From positions 186,001 to 250,000 of the forward strand of contig NZ_QGLK01000001.1 of the NCBI RefSeq assembly GCF_003202755.1: a stretch of 64,000 bases of DNA. Reading direction: 5' to 3'. The notes under the pieces were generated by a model that was not told the origin of the DNA, ran no database searches, and worked only from the letters and a program-made list of their open reading frames with translations. Made by a program: the position numbers and the translations under genes. This document shows, in pieces, positions 31,073-40,582 of this stretch. Within the stretch, counting starts at the first letter, position 1; each line of letters begins with the position of its first letter. The DNA is from Bifidobacterium asteroides (GTDB lineage Bacteria; Actinomycetota; Actinomycetes; Actinomycetales; Bifidobacteriaceae).

Positions 31073-31584
31073 GTCTCGAGCGAAAGTCGTGCATGAAGTT
31101 GCTTAGTGTCGAATTGGGAATGGCAGAATGCCTAAACAAACGATCATAATGAATAAGGCGTTGAGACCTATATATGACATATGACGGGCTTTTTGATTGG
31201 TGTGTCGTAACCGAAGAGGAACTCTTGGCTAACGCATATGTGTTGTATTGATAGCTTTATGAGTTGATGGGTGCAGGATTGCCTTGGGCATGGAAAAGTC
31301 TGATTAGCGTGGATGCCGCCCATGCAGATGGATTTCTCAACAGTCTCAGGCGGATAGGCGATTATATTCGTCTGATCGTGGCAAGTTGTAAAGGCACTTT
31401 AGAGATCACAGTTCAGACTGAATGGGTCATATGAGTGACTCTGAAAAATAGGTCGATTTGATCTGGATGTCATTGTAAGCGGATCATGTGAGAAGCTGCA
31501 CACGTCGTTCTGACCCCTATACTGTTGAACCGAGGCCTAGGACTTCTCGGTCCGTCTTCTAGGGCATGGATTTTGGGAGTGCGT
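31073..31584 (+). other. AT-richer intergenic region before lacI
   Basis: 512 bases with no ORF that has a good start. A half-operator GTTGAACCG lies at about 31524, resembling the operators downstream (TTGAACCGGTTCAA), so the regulator may bind its own promoter region. Base composition is visibly more AT-rich than the flanking genes. I see nothing else I can name. Confidence 0.4.
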
Positions 31585-32586
31585 ATGGTTAATATACTTG
31601 ATGTTGCCCGAGAGGCTGGCGTGTCGAAGACTACCGTCTCTTACGTTATATCGGGCAACCCGAAAATTAGCAGGAAAACGACCACCAAGGTCCGCAAAGC
31701 CATGCGAAAGCTCGGGTATACCGTTAACCACTCCGCCCGTGCTCTCTCTACCTCCCGCACTATGACTCTGGGCGTGGCTACCTCTGATATTGAAGACGTT
31801 GTCTCATCTCCCCTTCTAAAGGGAATCTATTTCACTGGGCTTTCAAACCATGCCAGGAAACTTGGGTATGACCTCCTTCTGATGGTTGATGAGGATGGTC
31901 GCAAGGAAATTGAAGATGCGGCTCTGGCACGGAAGATTGACGGGCTTATTCTCATGGATGTGAACAGCTACGATACCCGGGTGGCGACTGCGCTCGCAGC
32001 TGGTATTCCCACCGTTCTCTTCGGAATGCCCGAGCAGACTGGCGGTATGGATGTGGTTGATACGAATTTTGAACAGGCAGCAACTGACCTGGTGGCTCAT
32101 TTTGCGTGCAATGGACATCGGCGTATTCTTTTGATCTCTAACTTTGACGCAAGCGATCCGAACCCTTTGAACTATTCTCTCCGTTTTGCCCGGTCTGCCG
32201 ACATGGAAGCTGAGCGCAACGGTCTACGAATCGAGCGAGAGTGGTTCGGTGGTCAGTCTGGGTGGTCTCTACGGCAGGCCATACAGCGACATCCTGGCGT
32301 TACGGGTGTGATCATTGAAGATCAGGAGATGGCCGTTGGTGCTCGCATGGAGTTGACGCAGGAAGATGTGGCGGTACCCGGCGGCATTTCGATCGCCGTT
32401 CTCCTGGCCGATGTAGTTTATGAAAAGATGAGAATGCCGGTCTCCACGGTAACCATCAATACCAGGGCCATCGCATCGGCTGTGGTGGATACTTTGCTCT
32501 GGCGGATCGAGCACCCAGGAAGTGAGCCACGTACCACCTTAGTAGATACCACCTGGCATGAGGAAGGTTCGATACTCAGTCTTTGA
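31585..32586 (+). CDS. LacI-family transcriptional regulator, first
   Basis: About 333 residues. The N-terminal LacI helix-turn-helix is VNILDVAREAGVSKTTVSYV with hinge helix NHSARALSTSR, followed by a periplasmic-binding-protein-like effector domain. The effector domain is somewhat divergent and lacks some usual sugar-contact motifs. ATG 31585 has GGGAG upstream; the longer frame from 31525 is not supported. It lies directly upstream of the GH31 gene and the ABC importer, each preceded by a TGAACCGGTTCA palindrome, the kind of site LacI proteins bind, so it likely represses both units until an imported sugar binds. Confidence 0.92.
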   Translation: MVNILDVAREAGVSKTTVSYVISGNPKISRKTTTKVRKAMRKLGYTVNHSARALSTSRTMTLGVATSDIEDVVSSPLLKGIYFTGLSNHARKLGYDLLLMVDEDGRKEIEDAALARKIDGLILMDVNSYDTRVATALAAGIPTVLFGMPEQTGGMDVVDTNFEQAATDLVAHFACNGHRRILLISNFDASDPNPLNYSLRFARSADMEAERNGLRIEREWFGGQSGWSLRQAIQRHPGVTGVIIEDQEMAVGARMELTQEDVAVPGGISIAVLLADVVYEKMRMPVSTVTINTRAIASAVVDTLLWRIEHPGSEPRTTLVDTTWHEEGSILSL

Positions 32587-32641
32587 ACCGAGTCACCAAA
32601 AGTTGCGAAGTTAATAGGAAAGCTCTAGTATACTATTTAGT

Positions 32642-32653
32642 TGAACCGGTTCA
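32642..32653. promoter_or_regulatory. LacI-type operator before GH31
   Basis: TGAACCGGTTCA, a perfect 12-base palindrome, flanked by TTTAG and CTAAA that extend the symmetry imperfectly. About 170 bases upstream of the GH31 start and 56 bases after the lacI stop. A degenerate copy TGAACCGAGTCA overlaps the lacI stop codon (~32584-32595). Confidence 0.8.
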
Positions 32654-32820
32654 CTAAATCGGTACCAACTAGGATTCCTCAAGAATCCAGTCGCAGAAGC
32701 TGATGTCGAGTCTTGCGTAGTCGGTGCTTTGGTGAGTGAAGCGATCACGAATGATTCCGCCTGTGATGTTGCAGGGGGTTGAAGACAAGGAAGTTTGCGC
32801 AGGAAGGGAAGGACGAGAGC

Positions 32821-34893
32821 ATGTTCTCATCATTTACAGTCAGGGGCGAAATCATCAGATGGATGGGTGATGGAGAGTGCTTGCAGGTCGAGCCTTGGGG
32901 CGACGATAGTGTTCGCGTCAGAGCATCTAAGCAACACAAGATCTTTGACACCGACTGGGCTCTCCTGCCCAAGAACCAATTAACGTGCATTGGCCGACCC
33001 AAAGTGACCGTTAGCCAGGACGGCTCGGTTGCCGAGTTGGTTAATGGTGCTTTGACTGTCAGGTTGACCATCGAGGAGGCATTCAACGCAGGTGCTGGCG
33101 GTATCCAGAGTCGATGCTCGTTGACCTTCTTGGATGATGCTGGAAAGACCCTTTTCCGCGAAATGCCCTCGGGCGGTTCCTTGAATCTGAAAGCCCGCCA
33201 GTACGAGCCAGTCGGCGGCGGTGCTCTATCGGCGGCGGCCTCATTCCTGGCTCCTAATGATGAGTGTTTGTATGGGATGGGTGAGTATCAGCAGGATAGG
33301 TTGGATTTGAAGGGGTGTTCGTTTGAGCTGGCACATCGGAATTCCCAGGCGTCGGTGCCGTTTGTGGTGTCGAGTGCTGGGTATGGGTTTTTGTGGAATA
33401 ATCCGGCGGTTGGTCGGGTGTCGTTTGCGTCAAATGGGACCAGGTGGCGCGCGAATTCGACGCAGCAGATTGATTATTGGGTGACGGCGGGCTCGTCGCC
33501 GCGGACTGTGGTGCGTCGGTATGCGGATGTGACGGGGCATGCACCGGTGATGCCGGAGTGGGGGTTGGGTTTTTGGCAGTGCAAGCTGCGTTATTGGAAT
33601 CAGCGCCAGGTGGAGGATGTGGTGGAGGGGTTCCGCCGTCGTGGGATCCCGCTGGATGTTGTGGTGGTGGACTTCTTCCATTGGCCACATATGGGCGATT
33701 ACCGGTTCGAGGATGAATTCTGGCCTGATCCTAAGGGCATGTGCGAGCGTCTGCATGCCCAAGGCGTCAAGGTCATGGTCTCCATCTGGCCCCAAGTAGC
33801 ATTATCCAGCGAAAATTACGCCTATATGCATGCCAACAACCTCCTGGTTAATGCAGAGCAGGGAATTGATGTTGGCATGATGTTCGTAGAGCCCAACCAG
33901 TTTTATGACGCGACTAATCCTGAGGCTCGCAGGTTTGTTTGGGATCTTTGCAAGCGCAACTATGTTGACAAGGGAGTGGATGCGTTCTGGCTGGATGAGG
34001 CTGAGCCTGAGTACGGGACGTATGATTTCGCCAATTACCGGTATTATGCCGGGCCTAATGTGGAGGTGGGGAACATCTATCCCCTGGAGTACAACAAGGG
34101 CTTCTATGAGGGCCAGATGGAGGCGGGCCGGGAGGGTCAGATCGTGAATCTGACTCGTTGCGCCTGGGCTGGTTCGCAGCGGTATGGGGCTCTGGTCTGG
34201 TCGGGGGATGTGGGATCCTCCTTCCAGGATCTGAAGGCACAGATCACCTGCGCTATCCATATGGGCATGGCCGGTATCCCCTGGTTCACCACCGACATGG
34301 GCGGCTTTCACGATGGGGACATCGAAGACCCCCAGTTCAAAGAGCTCCTGATGCGCTGGTGTGCCTTCTCCTGCTTCCTGCCCGTCATGCGAAACCATGG
34401 CAACCGCAGCCGTATTGGTGAGGACGGCCATTCCAAGGAACTGATCTACGCATCAGACGGCACCCCCCGTCTGCCTTCCGGCGCCGACAATGAGCCTTGG
34501 AGTTACGGGGAGCAAGTAGAGGCAGTCTTTCGCAAGTATATCACTATTAGAGAGGCCATGCGTCCATATCTGCGCGAACTTTTCAAAATCGCCCATGAGG
34601 ATGGCGATCCAATCGTGCGCGGGCTTTTTTATGAGTTTCAAGACGATGCGAACTGTTCCGATATCGCCGATGAATACATGTTCGGTCCCGACCTTTTGGT
34701 TGCTCCGGTTACTGATGCCGGTGTCAATAGCCGGCGGGTCTATCTTCCCGGGGATGAAAAAGTGAGATGGACTTGCTTGTCAACCGGTGAGGATTACAGA
34801 GGCGGGTCCACCGTCGATGCTCAGGCCCCACTGGACGTAGTGCCTCTCTTCGCCAGGGATGGTAAGGACCATGGTCTGCGTGGTCTGATCTAG
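32821..34893 (+). CDS. GH31 alpha-glycosidase, second
   Basis: 690 residues, cytoplasmic. Nucleophile Asp ~392 is in FWLDEAEPE and acid/base Asp ~492 in TTDMGG. The WLDEAEPE form differs from the YicI-like KTDFGE of the other GH31 in this window and resembles XylS-type or alpha-glucosidase-type GH31; the substrate is unknown. ATG 32821 is preceded by AAGGA; a TTG at 32779 is an upstream in-frame alternative. A stretch from ~33255 to ~33665 uses a different codon set from the rest (GGG, TTT, TTG), as if introduced by recombination. It follows the LacI gene and a matching operator. Confidence 0.9.
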   Translation: MFSSFTVRGEIIRWMGDGECLQVEPWGDDSVRVRASKQHKIFDTDWALLPKNQLTCIGRPKVTVSQDGSVAELVNGALTVRLTIEEAFNAGAGGIQSRCSLTFLDDAGKTLFREMPSGGSLNLKARQYEPVGGGALSAAASFLAPNDECLYGMGEYQQDRLDLKGCSFELAHRNSQASVPFVVSSAGYGFLWNNPAVGRVSFASNGTRWRANSTQQIDYWVTAGSSPRTVVRRYADVTGHAPVMPEWGLGFWQCKLRYWNQRQVEDVVEGFRRRGIPLDVVVVDFFHWPHMGDYRFEDEFWPDPKGMCERLHAQGVKVMVSIWPQVALSSENYAYMHANNLLVNAEQGIDVGMMFVEPNQFYDATNPEARRFVWDLCKRNYVDKGVDAFWLDEAEPEYGTYDFANYRYYAGPNVEVGNIYPLEYNKGFYEGQMEAGREGQIVNLTRCAWAGSQRYGALVWSGDVGSSFQDLKAQITCAIHMGMAGIPWFTTDMGGFHDGDIEDPQFKELLMRWCAFSCFLPVMRNHGNRSRIGEDGHSKELIYASDGTPRLPSGADNEPWSYGEQVEAVFRKYITIREAMRPYLRELFKIAHEDGDPIVRGLFYEFQDDANCSDIADEYMFGPDLLVAPVTDAGVNSRRVYLPGDEKVRWTCLSTGEDYRGGSTVDAQAPLDVVPLFARDGKDHGLRGLI

Positions 34894-34947
34894 CTCTGAG
34901 GCTATACCCAACGCCGAATTGGACGGACACTTTTCGCCACTTCGGTG

Positions 34948-34961
34948 TTGAACCGGTTCAA
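34948..34961. promoter_or_regulatory. LacI-type operator before ABC importer
   Basis: TTGAACCGGTTCAA, a perfect 14-base palindrome 20 bases upstream of the first permease start, with the same core as the operator at 32642. It indicates a separate, co-regulated promoter for the importer. Confidence 0.85.
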
Positions 34962-34981
34962 TATAAGAAAGAAGGCCAATT

Positions 34982-35836
34982 ATGACATCAATGATTGGTA
35001 AAACCATACGCCGATGGTGGATCGTCTTTCTCCTGCCAACCATTGTGGCGTTTCTGATAGGGTTTCTGGTCCCATTCATCATGGGGGTTTACTTGAGCTT
35101 TACCAGGTTCACCACCGTCAGCGATTCACGCTGGGTGGGATTGGACAACTACCGAGGGGTGTTTTCTGACAAGGAATTTCAGCACGCCTTGGTCTTTACA
35201 GTTCTATTTACTCTAGTTACTACCCTAGTGGTCAATGTTGCCGGATTCTTCGTGGCCTACATGTTCACCAAGGCGATGAAAGGGGCGAACCTTTTCCGTG
35301 CTGTGTTCTTCATGCCCAACCTGATAGGTGGGATCATTCTGGGCTATGTTTGGCAGTTGCTTCTGAATGCGGTCTTCGGACACTGGGGCCGATCACTGAC
35401 CTATTCGGGGACCTATGGATTCTGGGGCTTGGTCATTCTCATGTGCTGGCAACAGATCGGATACATGATGGTCATCTACATAGCTGGAATGCAGGCCCTA
35501 CCCGATGACGTGATGGAGGCTGCCGCTGTCGATGGAGCATCGTCCAGACAGATTCTTTTCAAGGTTACAATCCCCTTGATGATGCCCAGCATTACCGTAT
35601 GCACCTTCTTGACTGTAACCAATGGTTTCAAGCTTTTCGACCAGAACCTGGCTTTGACGAATGGGGCACCTTCCAACACTTCAGAAATGCTGGCCTTGAA
35701 CATCTACCGGACTTTTTATGGACGTACTGGCTATGAGGGCGTCGGTCAGGCCAAAGCCGTGATCTTCTTCATCATCGTTGCCATCGTGGCCCTGATCCAG
35801 AACAGACTGACGACTCGGAAGGAGGTGACGGCATGA
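34982..35836 (+). CDS. Sugar ABC transporter permease (MalF/UgpA type)
   Basis: 284 residues with six predicted membrane segments. It has the EAA coupling loop (EAAAVDGASSRQILFKVTIPLMMP) that contacts the ATPase. Forms a heterodimer channel with the next permease. GAAAGAAGG lies ahead of the ATG. The next gene starts inside the stop codon (ATGA), so the two are translationally coupled. No ATPase gene accompanies the importer, so a shared MsiK-type ATPase elsewhere is expected, as in other bifidobacterial and actinobacterial sugar importers. Confidence 0.93.
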   Translation: MTSMIGKTIRRWWIVFLLPTIVAFLIGFLVPFIMGVYLSFTRFTTVSDSRWVGLDNYRGVFSDKEFQHALVFTVLFTLVTTLVVNVAGFFVAYMFTKAMKGANLFRAVFFMPNLIGGIILGYVWQLLLNAVFGHWGRSLTYSGTYGFWGLVILMCWQQIGYMMVIYIAGMQALPDDVMEAAAVDGASSRQILFKVTIPLMMPSITVCTFLTVTNGFKLFDQNLALTNGAPSNTSEMLALNIYRTFYGRTGYEGVGQAKAVIFFIIVAIVALIQNRLTTRKEVTA

Positions 35837-36672
35837 AAAGGACTGATCTTAAACATGGATGGGTCTGGACAGTTGTCTTCGCATTACTTTCCATTTTCTG
35901 GGTCTTTCCCATTGCCTTGGTGGTAGTCAACTCTTTCAAGAACAAGATTTACATCTCGCAAAGCACTTTCTCGCTGCCGACCTCAAAGACATTCGTAGGT
36001 TTACAAAACTATGCCCGTGGAATACGACGAACCAATCTCATTGCCAGCTTCGGCTGGACCGTGGTTGTGACCGTGGGGGCGGTAGGCCTGATGTTGCTAT
36101 GTACATCCATGTGTGCCTGGTGGATAGTTCGGGTCAATAACATTCCTTCTAAAGTCATTTACCTGCTTTTTCTTTTCAGTATGATCGTCCCGTTCCAGAT
36201 GGTCATGTTCCCGCTCTCGAAGATAGCTGACATGTTGGGGCTGAACACGCCATGGGGGCTCTGGGTGCTCTACCTGGGATTCGGCTGCGGTATGTGCGTT
36301 TTCATGTTTACAGGTGTCATCAAGTCTCTGCCAATGGATATCGAAGAGGCTGCCATGATCGACGGGGCCAGTGTGCCTCGGACCTTCTTCACGATATTGG
36401 TCCCAATCATGAGGCCTAGTTTGGTGTCGGTGGCCATTTTGGAGACCATGTGGATATGGAATGACTTTCTTCTGCCCTACTTGACGCTTGATATGAGAAA
36501 ATACAAGACTGCCAGCATTGCTATCCAATATCTCAAAGGCGGATACGGGGCTGTGGATATGGGGGCCATGATGGGCTGCCTAGTGCTGACCATTATTCCT
36601 ATCATTATCTTCTATATCTTTTGCCAGAAATACATCATCGCCGGTGTGACGGCTGGAGCGGTGAAGGGATGA
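35833..36672 (+). CDS. Sugar ABC transporter permease (MalG/UgpE type)
   Basis: 279 residues, six membrane segments, EAA loop EEAAMIDGASVPRTFFTILVP and the C-terminal GVTAGAVKG typical of MalG-like permeases. Its ATG overlaps the stop of the previous permease. Partner of that permease and of the lipoprotein encoded next. Confidence 0.93.
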   Translation: MKRTDLKHGWVWTVVFALLSIFWVFPIALVVVNSFKNKIYISQSTFSLPTSKTFVGLQNYARGIRRTNLIASFGWTVVVTVGAVGLMLLCTSMCAWWIVRVNNIPSKVIYLLFLFSMIVPFQMVMFPLSKIADMLGLNTPWGLWVLYLGFGCGMCVFMFTGVIKSLPMDIEEAAMIDGASVPRTFFTILVPIMRPSLVSVAILETMWIWNDFLLPYLTLDMRKYKTASIAIQYLKGGYGAVDMGAMMGCLVLTIIPIIIFYIFCQKYIIAGVTAGAVKG

Positions 36673-36776
36673 TCTCCCGAAGCGGCCGTGTCCTTTTCTC
36701 TCAAGAAGGCAATGGAAGAAGATTCGGCGTTCGCTGGTGCAAAATTTGCAAATTAATAAAAACGAAAGGAACCATT

Positions 36777-38120
36777 ATGCAAAGAAGCATACGGAAACTG
36801 ACAGTGGTCGGTGTGACTCTGGCCATGGGGATTGCTGGTCTGGCTGGGTGCGGCGGCCAGGGCAGCAAAAACGAGAGCAAGGCCTCAGGGGGCAAGGTCT
36901 ACTATATGAACTTCAAGCCGGAGGTGGCTACGCAGTGGGAGGATCTTGCTAAGCAATACACCGACGAGACCGGAGTCCAGGTTCATGTGCAAACGGCCGC
37001 TTCCGGGACCTACGATCAGGCATTGAAATCCGAGATGTCCAAGACGGAGGCCCCCACCCTCTTTCAGGTCACCGGGCCCGTGGGCTTAAGGACTTGGAAG
37101 GACTACGTCTCTGATATTTCGGGGACTGAACCATACAAGCAACTCGAAGACAAGTCAACGGCTCTCAAAGATGATGCCGGCCACGTAGTGGCTGTTCCAT
37201 TTGTAACCGAGTCTATCGGTATCATCTATAACAAGGAAATTCTGGATAAGTACTGCAAGTTGTCTGATGCCGCAGTCAAGTCCCCGCGTGAAATCAAATC
37301 CTTCCAGAAACTCAAAGCCGTTGCCGACGGTCTGCAGAAGCATAAGGATGAGCTTGGGATCAAGGGGGCTTTCACTTCGGCAGGCATGGATTCCTCTTCC
37401 AATTGGCGTTTCGGCCAGCAGCTTGCCGCTGTGCCTCTCTATTATGAATTCAAGGATGAAAATACAGTCCAAAAGCAGCCCGCGAGTATTAAGGGCACAT
37501 ACCTACCGGAATTCAAACAGATTTGGGACCTCTATCTCAAAGATTCCACCGTCGAACCATCCAAGCTCGGTTCCATGACTCTGGATGATGCCAACTCTGA
37601 GTTTGCTACCGGCAGCGCAGCCTTATACCAGAACGGTACCTGGGCATGGACCGACCTGCGCGATGCAGGCTTTAAGCCGGAAAATGTGGGAATGATCCCT
37701 ATGTACATCGGCATTAAGGGCGAGGAGAAACAAGGGCTGACCACCGGAACCATGAACTACTGGTGCATCAACAAGAAGGCATCCAAGCAGGACCGGCAAG
37801 CCACTGAAGACTTCCTGAAATGGGTCGTTACTTCCGACGAGGGTAAGAAAGCCATGAGCGAAGATATGGGATTCACCACACCTTTCAAGAGCTTTGCTGA
37901 TGTTAAGACTGACAATCCTCTGGTTGAAATATCCCAGAAGGATACTAAGTCGAAAACCGAGAAGATTCCTTGGGTTCACACTATGCAACCTTCTGCTACC
38001 TATCAAAACAATATATATGATGCCATGCTGGAGTACGCGCAGGGGACAGGTGACTGGAATACGGTTGTCCATCGTTTCGTAGACGGATGGGCCGCCGAAA
38101 TCCAGGCTTCCAAGAACTGA
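36777..38120 (+). CDS. Extracellular sugar-binding lipoprotein of ABC importer
   Basis: 447 residues. Signal peptide ends in the lipobox LAGC, so it is lipid-anchored outside the membrane. The fold is the cluster-B (MalE-like) sugar-binding family, with a region FATGSAALYQNGTWAW typical of ligand-binding loops. AAAGGA precedes ATG 36777; the longer frame from 36621 overlaps the permease and is not used. The binding protein lies downstream of the permeases here, an inverted order relative to the second importer in this window. Ligand unknown; likely the glycoside cut by the adjacent GH31. Confidence 0.92.
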   Translation: MQRSIRKLTVVGVTLAMGIAGLAGCGGQGSKNESKASGGKVYYMNFKPEVATQWEDLAKQYTDETGVQVHVQTAASGTYDQALKSEMSKTEAPTLFQVTGPVGLRTWKDYVSDISGTEPYKQLEDKSTALKDDAGHVVAVPFVTESIGIIYNKEILDKYCKLSDAAVKSPREIKSFQKLKAVADGLQKHKDELGIKGAFTSAGMDSSSNWRFGQQLAAVPLYYEFKDENTVQKQPASIKGTYLPEFKQIWDLYLKDSTVEPSKLGSMTLDDANSEFATGSAALYQNGTWAWTDLRDAGFKPENVGMIPMYIGIKGEEKQGLTTGTMNYWCINKKASKQDRQATEDFLKWVVTSDEGKKAMSEDMGFTTPFKSFADVKTDNPLVEISQKDTKSKTEKIPWVHTMQPSATYQNNIYDAMLEYAQGTGDWNTVVHRFVDGWAAEIQASKN

Positions 38121-38137
38121 CTCTCTGGTTGGTAAAC

Positions 38138-38170
38138 GGGGGGGGGGCGGTATTTTGCCGTCTCCGCCCC
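38138..38170 (+). terminator. G10 homopolymer and possible terminator
   Basis: A run of ten G (38138-38147) then CGG. GGGGCGG can pair with CCGCCCC at 38164-38170 across a 13-base loop. No T-run follows, so termination efficiency is uncertain. Lies 18 bases after the binding-protein stop and upstream of the convergent GH43 gene end. Confidence 0.4.
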
Positions 38171-38209
38171 AGATGGACCTACATGTGCTCGAACCCGCCA
38201 AGAAGCCGC

Positions 38210-39274
38210 TTAGCGGGTCAGGGTCCGCTTCAGAATCCGATACTCGCTCTCGGTAATGGGCATGATGGATCCGTGCCGCTTGGTCAGCCGGCCGAAGTTC
38301 ATGTCCGTGACTAGGGCCCAGTCCTGCTGCTCTCTAGAAGACAGATCAGCCGAACGGAAGGGCAGGTAGCCCCGGCCCTCGGCGAACTGGTCACAGATCA
38401 GGCCGAAAGGCATGGCCCGGCCGTCGGATCCTGTGGCGTCAGCATCGTTGTAGAGAAAGAGTTCGGGGCCCTCCAGATAACGCGAGGAGTAGCGTCCCTG
38501 GCCGAAGATGTCGGTCAGATTGGACAGGTAGGACCAGGCTTGGTCATCGTCCGTGCGCACCAACTCATGGGTGACCGCATAGGGGTTCCGGGTGCGTTCC
38601 AGGGTGATCTGGTCATCCTTGGAGGCCCGGTACCACCAGCCGTCGGGCGCCTTGAGCATGGTTGTGTCGATGATCCCGTTGCTGCGGTCGATCCACTTCA
38701 CCGGGCGGGAGAAGGTGATCAGGTCAGCGCTGGTGGCGTAGTACATGTTGATGCCGTCGCCCAGCTCGTTGGCCAGGTCGGATGCGGCCGGATCCTCGGC
38801 GCTGTTGGCGGCAGCCGTGGCCCAGAAGACTATCCATTGCTTCCTGTCGGCATCCCAGCAGGCCTCCGGCGCCCAGGCCATGCCGGCCTTGGGAATGGCC
38901 GAGGCCACATCCACCAGGCGCGGTCTGCCCCAGTGGGCCAGGTCAGGCGAATCCCAGATGACCAGGCCGGTGGATCCGTCCACGGTGGCCCGGCCTTCCT
39001 GCCAGCCGCTCCTGTGGTAGACGGACAGGTCGGTGGCGATGATATGGAAGAGACCGTCAGGTCCTCGCACGACATAGGGGTCGCGCACGCCACCTTCGCC
39101 TTCGCTCCAGGTCAGCACCGGGTCTCCTTGGGCCCGCAGGTCATGCCAGTGCAGGCCATCGCGGCTGAGGGCGAAGTAGAGCTGCTCGTCCGTCTCGGCC
39201 TGTTCATGTCCGGTGAAGTGGACGAAGAGGTAGGCGTTGGTCGCCTCGAACGAGGGTTGCCAATCCGTAGACAT
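38210..39274 (-). CDS. GH43-like beta-propeller glycosidase
   Basis: 354 residues, no signal peptide. The five-bladed propeller pattern is seen in GVRDPYVV, MAWAPEACWD, IIDTTMLKAPDGWWYRA, and repeated W-containing blades, as in GH43 arabinofuranosidase/xylosidase-like proteins. I cannot place the three catalytic carboxylates with certainty. ATG 39274 is preceded by GGAAAGG. It is convergent with the ABC importer operon and divergent from tatD; no LacI-type palindrome is seen in front of it. Exact subfamily and substrate are unclear. Confidence 0.75.
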   Translation of the reverse strand: MSTDWQPSFEATNAYLFVHFTGHEQAETDEQLYFALSRDGLHWHDLRAQGDPVLTWSEGEGGVRDPYVVRGPDGLFHIIATDLSVYHRSGWQEGRATVDGSTGLVIWDSPDLAHWGRPRLVDVASAIPKAGMAWAPEACWDADRKQWIVFWATAAANSAEDPAASDLANELGDGINMYYATSADLITFSRPVKWIDRSNGIIDTTMLKAPDGWWYRASKDDQITLERTRNPYAVTHELVRTDDDQAWSYLSNLTDIFGQGRYSSRYLEGPELFLYNDADATGSDGRAMPFGLICDQFAEGRGYLPFRSADLSSREQQDWALVTDMNFGRLTKRHGSIMPITESEYRILKRTLTR

Positions 39275-39450
39275 GTTCCACCTTTCCTGCTTACGGCAAA
39301 GGTACCGTGGCGGCGGGCGCTTCTTTGCCCTTCCGTTCCGGCCGTTCCAGGGCCGTCATGGGCGATTCTAGCGGCCGGCGTTCCATTTGTCGGCACCGTC
39401 CGTCCGGGCGGGTCGCAGTTTGGGTCGCACTGGACCTTAGACTGTGGATC

Positions 39451-40407
39451 ATGAGCAGACATCACCGTGACCGCAGCTGGGCTCCCGACCCCGAGCCGCT
39501 GCCCGAAGGCATTGGAGTTATCGACGATCACACCCACATGGCTTCTGTGGTCCCCTTTGCCCAGGAGATGGATCGGCAGGCCAGGGAGCGCGGGCAGGAT
39601 CCGGTACCCGTCCGCTCGGTCGACCAGCAGCTGGAAAGGGCCCGGGCAGTAGGCGTGGTCGGTGCTATCGACGTGGGCTGTGAACTGCCCAATCTGCAGA
39701 CGGCGGTGGACCTGGCCCTAGCCCATCCCGGGGTGGTCCACGCGGCCCTGGCCATCCATCCCAATGAAGCCGTCCTGCACGGCCACCGAGGGGTGCCGGG
39801 ACCGGACGGACTGCCTCTGAAATATCAGCCCTGGCATGAAGTTTCTTTCGAGCAGGCGCTTGAAGAGGTTGCCCGCCTGGTTCACGCGTATCCCGACCAG
39901 GTGGTGGCCATCGGGGAGACGGGCATGGACCTCTTCCGAACTGGACAGGGAGCCGAAGAGATTCAACGGCAGGCCTTCCGCGATCACATCGCCCTGGCTA
40001 AGGAGCTGGATCTGCCCATGCAGATCCACGACCGCGACGCCCACCGGCAGGTCATTGAGACCCTGCTGGAGGATGGCGCTCCCGAGCGCACGATCTTCCA
40101 CTCCTATTCGGGGGATGCGCAGATGGCTCAGGTTGTCGCCGAGCACGGCTGGTATCTAAGTTTCTCAGGGACGGTCTCCTACAAGGGCAACGAGGGAATC
40201 CGCCAGGCCCTGTCCGTGGTCGGCATGGACCACATCATGGTGGAGACCGATGCACCATACCTGAGTCCTATGCCCTACAGGGGACGCACTAACTCCCCCT
40301 ACATGATTCCTTATACCCTCCGGGCCATGGCCGATGCCTTGGATTGCCCCCTGGCCCAGGTGGCCAAAGCGACGGCAGCCACCACGCGCCGGGTTTACGG
40401 CTTGTAA
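39451..40407 (+). CDS. tatD: TatD-family metal-dependent hydrolase
   Basis: Two-metal TIM-barrel DNase or hydrolase of 318 residues. Metal ligands visible: DDHTHMA (HxH), AIGETGMD (Glu), QIHDRD (His), FHSYSG (His) and VETDAPYLSP (Asp). ATG 39451 is seven bases after a TAGACT -10-like box and lacks a ribosome binding site, so the mRNA may be leaderless. In many actinobacteria tatD follows metG; here they are ~11.6 kb apart with sugar genes between. Possible role in DNA repair or turnover. Confidence 0.9.
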   Translation: MSRHHRDRSWAPDPEPLPEGIGVIDDHTHMASVVPFAQEMDRQARERGQDPVPVRSVDQQLERARAVGVVGAIDVGCELPNLQTAVDLALAHPGVVHAALAIHPNEAVLHGHRGVPGPDGLPLKYQPWHEVSFEQALEEVARLVHAYPDQVVAIGETGMDLFRTGQGAEEIQRQAFRDHIALAKELDLPMQIHDRDAHRQVIETLLEDGAPERTIFHSYSGDAQMAQVVAEHGWYLSFSGTVSYKGNEGIRQALSVVGMDHIMVETDAPYLSPMPYRGRTNSPYMIPYTLRAMADALDCPLAQVAKATAATTRRVYGL

Positions 40408-40582
40408 AGGAGGTCCGACGGATGGTGCCAGACCGGGATTAAACTAATGGTGTGTCGCGGTCTGAATCGCCCCTGCCGAGTGTGGGGGGAGAGTGCTACG
40501 GTTGTCGTCGCACGTGTGCGCGAACAGCAACATACGGCACCCGGAAGTAGATGAGTGAAGGCATTGGCCGATGGAGGGCTCT

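Noticed and set aside
40408-40582. Riboswitch (ydaO/c-di-AMP) before kup
   Set aside because: Suggestive GC-rich leader, but I could not find the conserved c-di-AMP aptamer blocks.
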